64,000 bases of DNA. It comes from Sarcophilus harrisii (Eukaryota > Chordata > Mammalia > Dasyuromorphia > Dasyuridae). The notes under the pieces were generated by a model, which was not told where the DNA came from, ran no database searches, and worked only from the letters and a program-made list of their open reading frames with translations. How positions within the stretch are numbered: the stretch's first letter is position 1; every line of letters starts with the position of its first letter. The stretch covers positions 54,462,539 to 54,526,538 of the forward strand of contig NC_045427.1 of NCBI RefSeq assembly GCF_902635505.1, in the 5' to 3' direction. Of this stretch, positions 34,509-44,973 are shown piece by piece. A program made the position numbers and the translations under genes.

Positions 34509-35022
34509 ACTTTTTAAAAAAATTAATAGCTTTTTATTTTCAAAATACATACAAAGATAGTTTTCAATATTCAGCCTTGCAAAACCGTATGTTACAAATT
34601 TTTCTCCTTCCTTTCTCCTTCCCTAGACAGCAAGTAATCCAATATAGGTTAAATATGTGCAATTCTTCTAAGCATATTTTCCCATTTATCACACTGCACA
34701 AGAAAAATCAGATCAAAAAGGGAAAAAATGAAAAAAAGAACAACAAAAAGGTGAAAATACTATGTTGTGATCTACATTCAGTCTCTATGGTCATCTTTCT
34801 GGATACAGTGGCTCTCTCCACAAGTCTATTGGAATTGGCCTGAGTCACCTTGTTAAAAAGAACCAAGTCTGCATCACATAATCTTAATGTAACTATGTAC
34901 AATGTTCTACTCATTTCACTTAGCATCAGTTCATGTAATTTTTCCCAAGCTTTTCTAAAATCATCCTGCTGGTCATTTGTTACAGAATAATAATATTCCA
35001 TAACATTCATATACCACAATTT
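34509..35022 (-). mobile_element. L1 3' end, 5'-truncated
   Basis: Minus-strand tail 'aaaaattaatagctttttat', 3' UTR, then the ORF2 C terminus (minus-strand peptide MWYMNVMEYYYSVTNDQQDDF and HELMLSEMSRT). It sits tail to tail with the plus-strand L1 ending at 34508. Confidence 0.8.
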
Positions 35023-35775
35023 GAATGTTGAGTTTTTGAGTTCTGTTTTCTGAATCCCTTTTGTCTAGTTTGTTTCATTGGTCTTTTTCTAATCTTTAAC
35101 CAATATAAAATGGTTTTTATAATTTCTGCTTTATAATATAGTTTGAAGTTTGGAAGTGCTATTTCCCCTTTGTCCTTATTTTCTTCATTTCTCTTGATAT
35201 TACAGAACTTTTCTTTCTCAAATGAATTTCGTCATTTTAAAAATCAAATTCTTTGTGTTCCCGTGGTAATTTGATTGGAATAGCACTTAAAATTTGAATT
35301 AATTTTGGTAATATTTTCATTTTTTTATATTACCACAACCTACTACGAGTACTGAATATTTCTCCAGGTTATTCTTTATTTCTTAAGGAGTACTTTGTAA
35401 TTGATTCTATAGAAGTCTTTTGAGTGATTTTGGCATGATGCTTCTGAGATATTTTATAGTCATTTGATGTGATATTTCCCTATTATTGCTTCTTATATTT
35501 TGTTATTATTTTATGGAAATGCTATTAATTTTGGAGCATGTATTTTGTAGCCTGAAAGTTTGTTGAAGCTACTAATTGTTTCATTATTTTTGCTGATTTG
35601 CTGGGGTTTTCCAAATAAACTATCATATTATAAGCAATCAGAGATTTATATATCATTTAATTCCTTTCTCTTGTCTTATAGCTACTGCTAGCATTTCCAG
35701 AACTAATCAAATAATAGGGAGAGTGAATATTCTTGCTTCCCTCTTATATTTATTGGAAAGGGTTCTAGATATTTC
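35023..35775 (-). mobile_element. Antisense L1 fragment
   Basis: T-rich sequence in antisense to L1; blocks such as 'ttgtcttatagctactgcta' are typical of marsupial antisense L1. No open frame. Confidence 0.5.
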
Positions 35776-36230
35776 TAGATATATATCCCAAAGAGATCAA
35801 AGAAAAAGGGAAAGGATTTATTTGTACAGAAATATTTATAGCAGTTTTTTTTTTGGTAGTAAGGAATTGTAAACTGTATCATTTGGGGAAAGACTGAACA
35901 AGTTGTGGTATGTGATTATAATGAAATACTATGGTGCTGTAAGAAACAATGAGCAGGAGAGTTTCAAAAAAGCCTGGGAAGACTTATATGCACTGATGCA
36001 AATAGAAGTGAGCAGCACCAGGCGAGCACAGTACACTGGCAATATTTTGTGAAAGACTTAGCCACTCTGATGAAGACAACATTCCTAAACGCCAGGATAC
36101 AAATTGCTATATTCCTCCATAGAGAACTGATGAACTCTTGAGTGCAGATAGAAGAATACTTTTTTCACTTTATTTTTCTTTTTTCCCACCCAAATATGGC
36201 AAATGGATAAATCTCAAGAGGTACTTGAAA
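35776..36230 (+). mobile_element. Old L1 3' end
   Basis: 'atatatcccaaagagatcaa', 'gggaaagactgaacaagttg', 'agcctgggaagacttatatg' match the ORF2 C terminus and 3' UTR of an older L1 subfamily. Confidence 0.7.
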
Positions 36231-36392
36231 AACAAGTCTTCTTACTTTTAAGGTGAGCACTTTAACCACTATGCCATAGCCACTCTGCTCAGCCCTTTTT
36301 ACTGGTAGTTGTGCTCAGGCCTGGGAAGGACACTGGTAAGCTAGAAAGTGGCCAGGATGGTGAAATGCCTTAAGGCCATTCTGTTTCTGAAG

Positions 36393-36588
36393 CAGAGGTC
36401 CTCAAACTACGGCCCGTGGGCCAGATGCGGCAGCTGAGGACGATTATCCCCCTTACCCAGGGCTATGAAGTTTCTTTATTTAAAGGCCCACAAAACAAAG
36501 TTTTTGTTTTTACTATAGTCCGGCCCTCCAACAGTTTGAGGGGCAGTGAACTGGCCCCCTATTTAAAAAGTTTGAGGACAAGGATCTG
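36393..36588 (+). mobile_element. Non-autonomous hAT-like DNA transposon
   Basis: Starts CAGAGGTCCTCAAACTACGG and ends with the inverted partner 'agtttgaggac...ctg'. The internal 'cggcccgtgggccagatgcg' is typical of short hAT elements. About 196 bp, too short for a transposase. A clear 8-bp target duplication was not seen. Confidence 0.6.
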
Positions 36589-37500
36589 GACGTGTTTAGC
36601 CTGGAGAAAATCTGAGGGCCATGATAACTATTTTCATCTATTTAAAGCTGTCATTTTGGAGAGAGATTTGATTTCATATGTTTAGCCCCAGGGAGAAGAA
36701 ACAGGAGGAAGTGTGTTACCTCTGGAGACAGATTTGGCCCTGAGGTAAGAAAAACTTAATCAATCAGGATTATCCAGGTGGAATAAACTGTTTTAGGAAG
36801 AAAGTGTGTTCCCCTTCCCAGAGTCTTAAATCCGGGATTAATGATAAGTGATTAGGGCTGGTGTAGAGAGGAGATTCCTTCCCAGTATGCATAGTATTAA
36901 ATGTGTCAAAGGTTCCTTCAGACATAGTGAAGATTATCTGACTCCTTTACATAGCTAACTATTCTTTGATAGATAAGGAAAGTTTCCATATCAGAATATA
37001 ATAAAGGGTTAAATCCCTTCCAGTTGTAGACTTCTATAATTCTATGAAAATCAGGCTACTGTGACTTTGAAGGATCACGGCATTTAGCCACATCAACCTC
37101 ACCACCTCAAAAACTTTTCTTTTTCTTCACTTTTCTCTCCACAGCCTCCTCTCTGAGGGAAAGAAGTGTTCTTTCTCCTTTCTGAGAATAATCTCATAAC
37201 CCTATCTAGATTCTTCTGTTTTTTTCATCTCCCAGAATTGTCATCTATTATCCTTTCTTCATACTGGATTTAAATCATTGAAACTAAATGATGGCCAATT
37301 AATGAGTCTCACTCATAGATCTTAGATTAAGTGTGGAACCTTTGAAATACATTTAATGACAATGAAATGAAACTAGATCAGAAAACTGGACAAGGATTTC
37401 TTTTTTCAGTACTTACCGAGTTGTGTATTAAGTTTCACATTAATTAGAATTGGAAAGTTGGAGCTATGGCAAGAACACTCTTGAAGAACAATAGTAAAAA
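36589..37500. other. HSDL1 intron 1, partly CR1/L3-like
   Basis: 36595-36730 resembles CR1/L3 sense 3' sequence ('tttagcctggagaaaatctg', 'cagggagaagaaacaggagg'). The rest is unassigned. Confidence 0.35.
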
Positions 37501-38712
37501 TGAATAGTGTCATAAAAAGACCCAATGAAGAAAGTAATGGACACTACAGACATTTCAGAAAAGAAGACCTGGACCAAGAGTACTACTCCCAGGAATGCTC
37601 TTCTCCAAGTTGCTGTCTGTCTACAGATACTGAAATATAATCTGCTGTTTCGTTACCCAAATGGTTACAGTAAACTAAATTTTGATGTTACCATGAAGAG
37701 GTCAGAGATTGAAGAGAAAGATTTGAGTGTACATTTAGACACTGTCCAATCTTTGCCTAAATGTTAGTAATACTATTTACTAGGAACAATTTTGATTAAG
37801 CTCATTGTTGGTTGATCTAAAATAACTCCCTAAAACTAAAGAGAGAATCTCACGGACCTTTGGGGCCATTATATTGTCTCTTATACTAAAGTAAGCTAAT
37901 TATTGTAGTAGAGTATTACACCATTGTTTACAAATATACACTGGCTTTTTCTATCTTAAAGCAACTTCTTCACCTTGATTAAAATAACTTCTCTTAATCG
38001 TCAAACTTTGCTGGGTGGAAGTTTAGTAGAATTCTTTGAATCTATTAGAACTAGGAATGTTTTTCTCTTTGATAGCTCTTATATAATTAGACCTAATTCT
38101 TTCCCCAAGATTGAGTTATTTGACATCTATATCTGGTCTTCTCATAGTTTGAATATTTTATGTTTTTAAAGGCGTTCCACTATATAAGTGTGCAAATCAG
38201 AATTGTATTCTGATTATTTTTATTTTTCTGTTTTTGCTGTGATTTTACCTTACTTGCTACTTTATATTCTTTTCAAAGAATAAGCTTTCAGTTTTGTAAT
38301 TTCTGTGGGTTTTTTTGCTTCTAATTTATATACTTCCATATTCAGTTCATTTACCCCTCCCCACTCTTTTTTTCAATTTTGTTTATGTATGAGTGAAGTA
38401 TACAGTTTTCCTCCTGGTGACTGCCTTCATTGTGTCCCAGAAATTTTGGTTTGTTATTTTCTATAATTTTCTCTTACATAGTTATTAATTGCTGCTATGA
38501 TTTTTTTTGATCCACTCTTAAATAATAAAGATTTCATTAAGTCAAGTCTCTTTTGGGGGTTGTGTCTTTTGCTTGTGGTCCCTGAATTGATTTCTATTTT
38601 TATTGTATCTAGGTCTGTAAAAGATGTATTGACTGTTTCTTTCCTTTTACATTTCTTTGCAATATTTCTGGTCTTTTATAAACTTTGGATGCAGTAAAGA
38701 GAAATATATATT
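37501..38712. other. HSDL1 intron 1 with an orphan open frame and antisense L1
   Basis: An open frame of 80 residues lies at 37525-37767 on the plus strand; no known protein was recognised and no splice or promoter context supports it. From about 37970 the sequence is antisense L1-like and continues past the younger L1 inserted at 38713. Confidence 0.35.
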
Positions 38713-39696
38713 CTTTTTTTATTATTATAGCTTTTTGTTTACCAATTATATGCATGGGTAATTTTACAGCATCGACAATTGCCAAACCTTTTGTTCCAAT
38801 TTTTCCCCTCCTTTCCTCCACCCTCTCCCCCAGATGGCAGGTCGACCGACCAATATATGTTAAGTATGTTAAAGTATAAATTAAATACAATATTAGTATA
38901 CATGTCCAAGCAGTTATTTTGCTGTACAAAAAGAATTGGACTTTGAAATAGTGTACAATTAGCCTGTGAAGGAAATCAAAAATGCAGGTAGACAAAAATA
39001 GAGGATTGGGAATTCTATGTAGTGGTTCATAGTCATCTCCCAGAATTCTTTTGCTGGGTGTAGCTGGTTCAATTCATTACTGCTCTATTGGAACTGATTT
39101 GGTTCATCTCATTATTGAAGAGAGCCACGTCCATCAGAACTGACCATCATATAGTATTGTTGTTGAAGTATATAATGATCTCCTGGTCTTGCTCATTTCA
39201 CTCAGCATTAGTTCATGTAAATCTCTCCAAGTCTCTCTAAAATTATCCTCCTGATCATTTCTTACAGAACAATAATATTCCATAATATTCATATACCACA
39301 ATTTATTCAGCCATTCTCCAATTGAAGGGCATCCACTCAGTTTCCAGTTTCTGGCCACTACAAAGAGGGCTGTCATAGACATTCTTGCACATACAGGTCT
39401 CTTTCTCTTCTTTAAAATCTCTTTGGGGTTTAAGCCCAGTAGAAACACTACTGGATCAAAGGGCATACATAGTTTGATAACTTTTTGAGCATAGTTCCAA
39501 ATTGCTCTCCAGAATGGCTGGATATATTCACAATTCCACCAATAATGTATCAATGTCCCTGTTTTCCCACATCCCCTCCAATATTGCACATTTTCATTCC
39601 CTGTCATTCTAGCCAATCTGACAGGTGTGTAGTGGTATCTCAGAGTTGTCTTAATTTGCAGACAAAATTCTTTTGTGTCCCAGAAAGATCCCATAA
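38713..39696 (-). mobile_element. Young 5'-truncated L1 with open ORF2 C terminus
   Basis: Minus strand: T-rich tail at 38713, 3' UTR to about 39133, then an open stretch (39134-39694) of 186 codons of L1 ORF2p with GTLIHYWWNCEYIQPFW, ARNWKLSGCPSIGEWLNKLW and LHELMLSEMSKT. No endonuclease or catalytic RT part is present, so it cannot move on its own. It splits an older antisense L1. Confidence 0.88.
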
Positions 39697-41100
39697 ATAA
39701 ATCTTTTAATTCTTCTCCAGAAATTTGTTTGGTTCCATATTTTTCCTTTGTTTATTTTTCTATTACTTATCCAATCCAAAACTACTAAAGGGATGTTGAC
39801 ATCTCCTGTCAATATTGAGTTACTATCTTTGTCTTCTTGCAGCTCAGATTAATGTTTTATGAATTTGGATTCTGAGGCATTTGAAACTTCGAAGTTTATT
39901 GCTAATATTGGTTCTTTGTAGTTCTTTTCAACACGATATAGTTTTCTTGTTTTTATCTCATTTTATTTTTTGAATGTTTTTGGTTTGTCTGATAGCATGA
40001 CATCTCTAGCTTTTCTGAATTGTCTTGATGAATAGTAATTTCCCCCTATACTTTCAGTTTTATTTTATATTTATCTTTTTTTTTAATATATTTCTTGTCA
40101 CAGATTGTAGGATTTTGTTTTCTTATCTGATCTGTCACTTTTTTATTTTATGGGACAGTTTAATTCATTCACATTTAAAGTTAGGAGTCAGATTTGCGGT
40201 TTCTTCCATCTGCCTTTATAATTTTTTAAAAAGTTAAAAGTTTTTTTCTTTTCCTGATATAAACACCATTTTATGTTCTTTCAGTTGGTTACTTTATTAA
40301 TTTTTTTCTTTTTAAGGTAGTACTGTTCCCTCGGACTTGCTTCCACAGTCCTCTTCCCTGATTCCCTTTAGGATTTTGTAATTAGTTCCTTTTTCTCTCC
40401 TGCTTTTATCTGGCTATGTATTTCTTCCTTTTCTTTTTTCTTCTCATTCAAGTAGATTTCCTCTTCTTTTCCCCTTTGGCTAGTCCTGTTCATTAGTTTT
40501 TAAAATTTCATTTTTTTGGTGCCCCTTTCCAAAAAGAATTTTTCTCTCTCCATTATTCATTTTCTCTTTCTCTTTCCTCTCTTCTCTTTGATTATAACCC
40601 TCTTAATTATCTGTTCTCTTTCTTTTTTTCTGTGTTCTTCATGCAACTAAAGTGTTCTGGACATCATTTAGGTTTCCCTTTTTTGGCACTTTCTGTCACT
40701 GCCTTGTAGGGCTTATTCCATTGTACTTCATTCCCAAAACAGTGCCAGTTATGAGAATCAGAGAAGACACTGCCCCATGGTAGAGTCCTTCTCCTACCAC
40801 TGGTTTATACTTTTTCTGGTTGCTACCTTTTTTCCTCCCACTCTCTAAATCTCTTTCCTGTGTTTGTACTGTACCATTCCCTCAGATGTGGTCTTCCCCC
40901 AGGGGTTCCAACTCCTTCCCTCCCTCCTTGGACAAATAGACTTTTCTAGCACCCAGTTTTCCAGACCTCATGCAGAGTAAAGATCCTCACCTCCCTCACT
41001 GAGCATCTCTCTTCACCCATGGGAGTATGCATTGGTGAAACCCCCTCCCACCTCCAAAGTAAGGCTTTCTTTCTTTCCCTTTTTGGAATCTCTGCGCCTC

Positions 41101-41328
41101 CTCCTTCCCTACTTTCCTGTAGACTTTTCTGAAACTAGAAAGGTCCCCTTTCCCACACTGCTATCCTTTGATTTGGCCCAGGTGTATCACACACTCTGTT
41201 CTGTCCCATTACTCCTCCTTCCCTACTTTCCTGTAGACTTTTCTGAAACTAGAAAGGTCCCCTTTCCCACACTGCTATCCTTTGATTTGGCCCAGGTGTA
41301 TCACACACTCTGTTCTGTCCCATTACTC
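41101..41328. repeat. Perfect 114-bp tandem duplication
   Basis: The unit beginning 'ctccttccctactttcctgt' at 41101 recurs from 41215 with no difference seen by eye. The period 114 is divisible by three, so the overlapping open frame shows a repeated 38-residue block, but this frame is not a gene. Confidence 0.92.
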
Positions 41329-41733
41329 CTCTCCCCCCCCCCCCTTTTAATATACTCTTTTATATTTGAATGTAGTTCCACAAAAGAAGCATTCACCTGT
41401 AATCAAGTTTTGACCAGGTTCTCTTCACATAACGCATCCTGTCTGCTTTTTAAACTGTTAGCTTTACTGGATTTTCACCTTTACCTGTCTCCTAATGTAC
41501 AATAAAAAGTTTTTCTATTGTGACCCTGATGTTGTTACTGTGTATATTTATTCACTACTCTTGTATCTCTAGTTTTTTGGGGTGTTCAAGAAGCAAATAA
41601 TCTCTTCATTTCTGGTTTTCTTGCTGTATATGTTTCAAATTCTTATTCATCCATCATAATTCCTTTATGGTTAAGTTCATATTTTCATGGGCTGTATTCT
41701 GACTGCCATTGCTCTTTGGAAGACATTTTATTT

Positions 41734-41736
<3 letters not shown>

Positions 41737-41789
<53 letters not shown>
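41737..41789. repeat. (TC)n microsatellite
   Basis: About 26 TC units. Confidence 0.95.
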
Positions 41790-41793
<4 letters not shown>

Positions 41794-43285
41794 GTAGTAG
41801 GCACAAAATAGTTTTGCATTACTCAAATGTCCTTTCCTTTGTAAAGGTTTTTCTTCTGATGGTTTAGAACTTCTTGTTTCTGAATTGAATTGTTAAAATT
41901 TAACCAATAAGTGTCATGGAGTTTGCTGTCTTGGATTTTGTTTTTGTTTTTGCTTTTTTCTGGAGATGATCTGAATCCTTTCAATTGGAATTTCATTTTC
42001 TGTGTTCAGAAGTTATGGGCAATTCTCTTCTATTATTTCCTTCATTATGGTGTTGAGAATTTTTGTTTTAAATTCTTTTAGGAGACCTGTGATTCTTAAG
42101 TTTTCACAGTATTGTCTTGGAGATCAATATGTTTTGCTTGCATAGTGAACCTATTTTCTTTTAATGTTATTGGTTTTTTCTAATGTTCTTCCTTTATATA
42201 TCTGCATTCCCAATCTATTGTTCTTTCTTTTGTTTCTTTGGTGAGACTTCTTCTAGATTGTTCTTCACTTTATGTATCCGTGTAGCCAATCTATTCTTTC
42301 TTTTGGACTTCATTTTTTTTGCTGTGTAGGACAAATTTTACTTTCATGGTTCTCATTTGTCTTAAGTTAACTCAAGAATGATATGTTGTGCTTCATGTCT
42401 CCTCAAATTTGACAGGGTCTTCTGTCTTATCAGATGTTGGATTGTTTCTTTTTTTTGATATTTATTCATAGATGCTTGAATTTGTTACGATATTTTAATA
42501 TAACCTTCTGTTGTTACTTTTTTTTCCTGATGATTTATCTATTTATATTCAAGATCTTTGAGTTTTCTTGCTGAAATCTTTGGTACTTTCATTTCTTCAG
42601 TACCCCTTTATTTTCCTAATCATTCATTTCCTGACTTCTAATTCTTCTCTTCTGGTTGTGATTGCGTCATGTATGGACCTCAAGTGTCTCAGCCTCCCCC
42701 CACATTGGGCAATTTATAGTATATGAGACTCTTAAGACGTTAGAAATGGTTCTAACGCTGGGCTGACTTTAAAGTGCTACATAAAATCCTATATGCAGTG
42801 TCCTGTCCAAGGGACCTGTCCCATTCCCTGATACCAGCAGTTCATTACTTTGCAGCACTAATACTTTCAGGTTGCAGACCCTCAGTAAGTTCTTCCTCTT
42901 GAAGGGTTGTAGCCAAGTAGGATTTCAGAGCCCAAGGAAATTTTTACAGCCTGGTACCCAGATCTCTGTGGCACTAGAAAAACAGAAGAAGACTGGTGGG
43001 AGTAGGGTTTTTTTGGTAATCCTATGTCATGTCCTTTAGTCTGCTCTTGGGAGATAGCAAAAAGATGCTGGATGAGCTTAGGATCAGTGAATGTCAGTTC
43101 CTGAATGGGGTGGGAGTATTATTTTTTAGCCTTTGGGATTTTAAGTGTCCTAGACCTTTGAAACAGCTGAAGTTGTTTTATCTTTGAAGCATAATTTTTG
43201 TTTTGGAAAGATTTGAGAGAACAGAGAGATAGAAAAATGTCTAGTCTGTCATTTTGTTCCTCACATGACCTGGAATATCAACACT

Positions 43286-43820
43286 TGTAGTGTTCTGGTT
43301 GGTTTTCTGGAGGTCTCTGGACCAGTCTTCATTTCAGCAGAATAATCACCACAAGAATAGCCAGAGATAAAGGCCAAATATCTTTATTGTCTCCTTCACA
43401 GCCTGTCTCCTTCCTGAGGCCTGGGCTAGCTTTCTTGAGGTCCTCCGGAATGTGTCTTGGTTTCTGTGGAGGAAATGGGAGGGACCACCATGATGGTCTC
43501 TATCTTGAAGTCTGTCTCAGTCCGGGAGCTTGCTCCAGCCTCCAGTCCTCTGTCTTCCCTGAGTCTGTTCCGGTCCCCCTCTAGGTCTGACTCTGACCTT
43601 CTTAAATACTCTATTACAATTAAATCCATTCATCATACTGAGTATAAGCCAATCATATCACTATGGAACCATTATTTGTTTTAAGATTAATTCAGTCATG
43701 TTGAACTAGAGAACTATTAAGCACCATGCTAAACTAGATAACCATTGTATTATTAATTCCACTGAGTTAACACCTTGTTGTAGGACTTAAATCAGTCATA
43801 CAGAGTTTCAGCCCTCTACA
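43286..43820 (-). mobile_element. Solo LTR (ERVK-like) with 6-bp target duplication
   Basis: Reads on the minus strand from TGTAGAGGGCTGAAACTCTG to CAGAACACTACA, 535 bp, with AATAAA about 85 to 90 bp inside its 3' end. Perfect AACACT at 43280-43285 and 43821-43826. It shares CCTCCAGAAAACCAAC and TAACTCAGTGGAAT blocks with the LTR at 22058-22544. No internal region. Age appears moderate. Confidence 0.85.
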
Positions 43821-43826
43821 AACACT

Positions 43827-44738
43827 ATAATATTTTATCAGAAAATTATTATTCCATTAAGGTGTTAAATTTTAAGTATGATTTTAATTATGCTTTTGTT
43901 CTGAAATTTATTTTCCTTTCATGGCTTTTCAAATGTAGATTTACAAATGTACTTTTGGAGAGTATTGAATTATGGATCATTGGTTTCAAAGCTTGAAGAG
44001 ATCTCAAAATCTAGTGTTACCCTTTTATTTTAGAAATAAATTGAAGCTCAGAAAGCTTAAGTGATTTACCTCAAGTCACACAGGTAGATGTGGATCTGAG
44101 ATTAGCACTCCTTGACTCCAGATCTACCACTTTTGGATGAGGGGTAGGAGTGGGAATGAAAAGAGTGCTAGATTTTAATCTAGGATCCTCATCTTTGCTC
44201 TGAGATTTACTTGGTGACCTTAAGCAAACCTGTCAACTTTTCTTGTTTGCTCTATAAAATGGGGTCAGTAGGAGTTGTACCATGCTTTCCTAGCGTTCTT
44301 CCCTGTTAAAAGAAGAATAATGCCATTTCATCAAGTAAATCAAAATTATACTGAGTTTGCATAGTTTTTCTAATAAGGATAACCGCACCTTTCTTCCTCC
44401 TCATGTTAAATTCCAGAGCAAGGATTTATCCCTTTATTCACTGTTTTGGAGAGAAGAGGTGCTGCAGTAAGCTTCACACTTTCAATCTTAAGTAACTTTT
44501 TAAATACTTTTACCTCTTTAGAAAGAAAAATATTTTGAAGACTAATTATGAAGTAATCAGACCCTAAATGAACTAGGTACATATTGCAAAATCATTTTTA
44601 CTTTCATGCTGAAGAATTACAGTCTCATTTTCCCATGAAGTAGATGTCTTTCTAATTTGAAACATACATGGTAAATTAATTAATTAGACAGAGGTGCTCT
44701 TCTTATTATCAATAATTTTTATTTCTTTCTTTTTTCAG
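43827..44738. other. HSDL1 intron 1, end; two MIR-type SINEs
   Basis: 43975-44130 is an antisense MIR ('gaagctcagaaagcttaagt', 'caagtcacacaggtagatgt'). 44160-44300 is a sense MIR ('ttacttggtgaccttaagca', 'gctctataaaatggggtcag'). The T-rich tract before 44739 is the exon 2 acceptor. Confidence 0.5.
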
Positions 44739-44753
44739 GGTTCTCTGGTGGCC
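44739..44753 (+). other. HSDL1: HSDL1 5' UTR part of first coding exon
   Basis: Between acceptor TTTTTTCAG and the ATG. The context GTGGCCATGG is close to ideal (G at -3 and G at +4), which supports this start. Confidence 0.85.
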
Positions 44754-44973
44754 ATGGCTGCTGTTGACAGTTTCTACCTCTTATACAGGGAGATTGCCCG
44801 GTCTTGCAATTGCTACATGGAAGCTTTAGCTTTGGTTGGAGCCTGGTATACTGCCAGAAAAAGCATCACCATCATATGTGACTTTTACAGCTTGATCAGA
44901 CTGCATTTCATCCCTAGATTGGTGAGCAGAGCAGATCTCATTAAACAATATGGAAGATGGGCAGTTGTCAGTG
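44754..44973 (+). CDS. HSDL1: HSDL1 coding exon 1 of 4 (residues 1-73 and first base of codon 74)
   Basis: Starts [20 protein letters not shown], identical by recall to the human N terminus, and ends VVS-G with donor GTAAGA. Contains the hydrophobic N-terminal segment and the strand leading into the cofactor loop. Confidence 0.95.

Larger units (their letters stand above)
39697..43279 (-). mobile_element. Antisense L1 sequence (ORF1 and 5' region)
   Basis: T-rich antisense L1, including ORF1-type antisense blocks at 41950-42300 ('gcaattctcttctattattt', 'acagtattgtcttggagatc'). Holds a perfect 114-bp tandem duplication (41101-41328) and a (TC)n tract. No open frame of interest. The exact 5' limit is uncertain. 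Confidence 0.55.

Noticed and set aside
39134-39694. 186-codon open frame on the minus strand
   Set aside because: It is the C terminus of L1 ORF2p in a truncated L1, not a host gene.
41032-41505. 157-codon frame with a repeated 38-residue block
   Set aside because: The repeat is a DNA-level 114-bp duplication in antisense L1; no splice, promoter or homology support.
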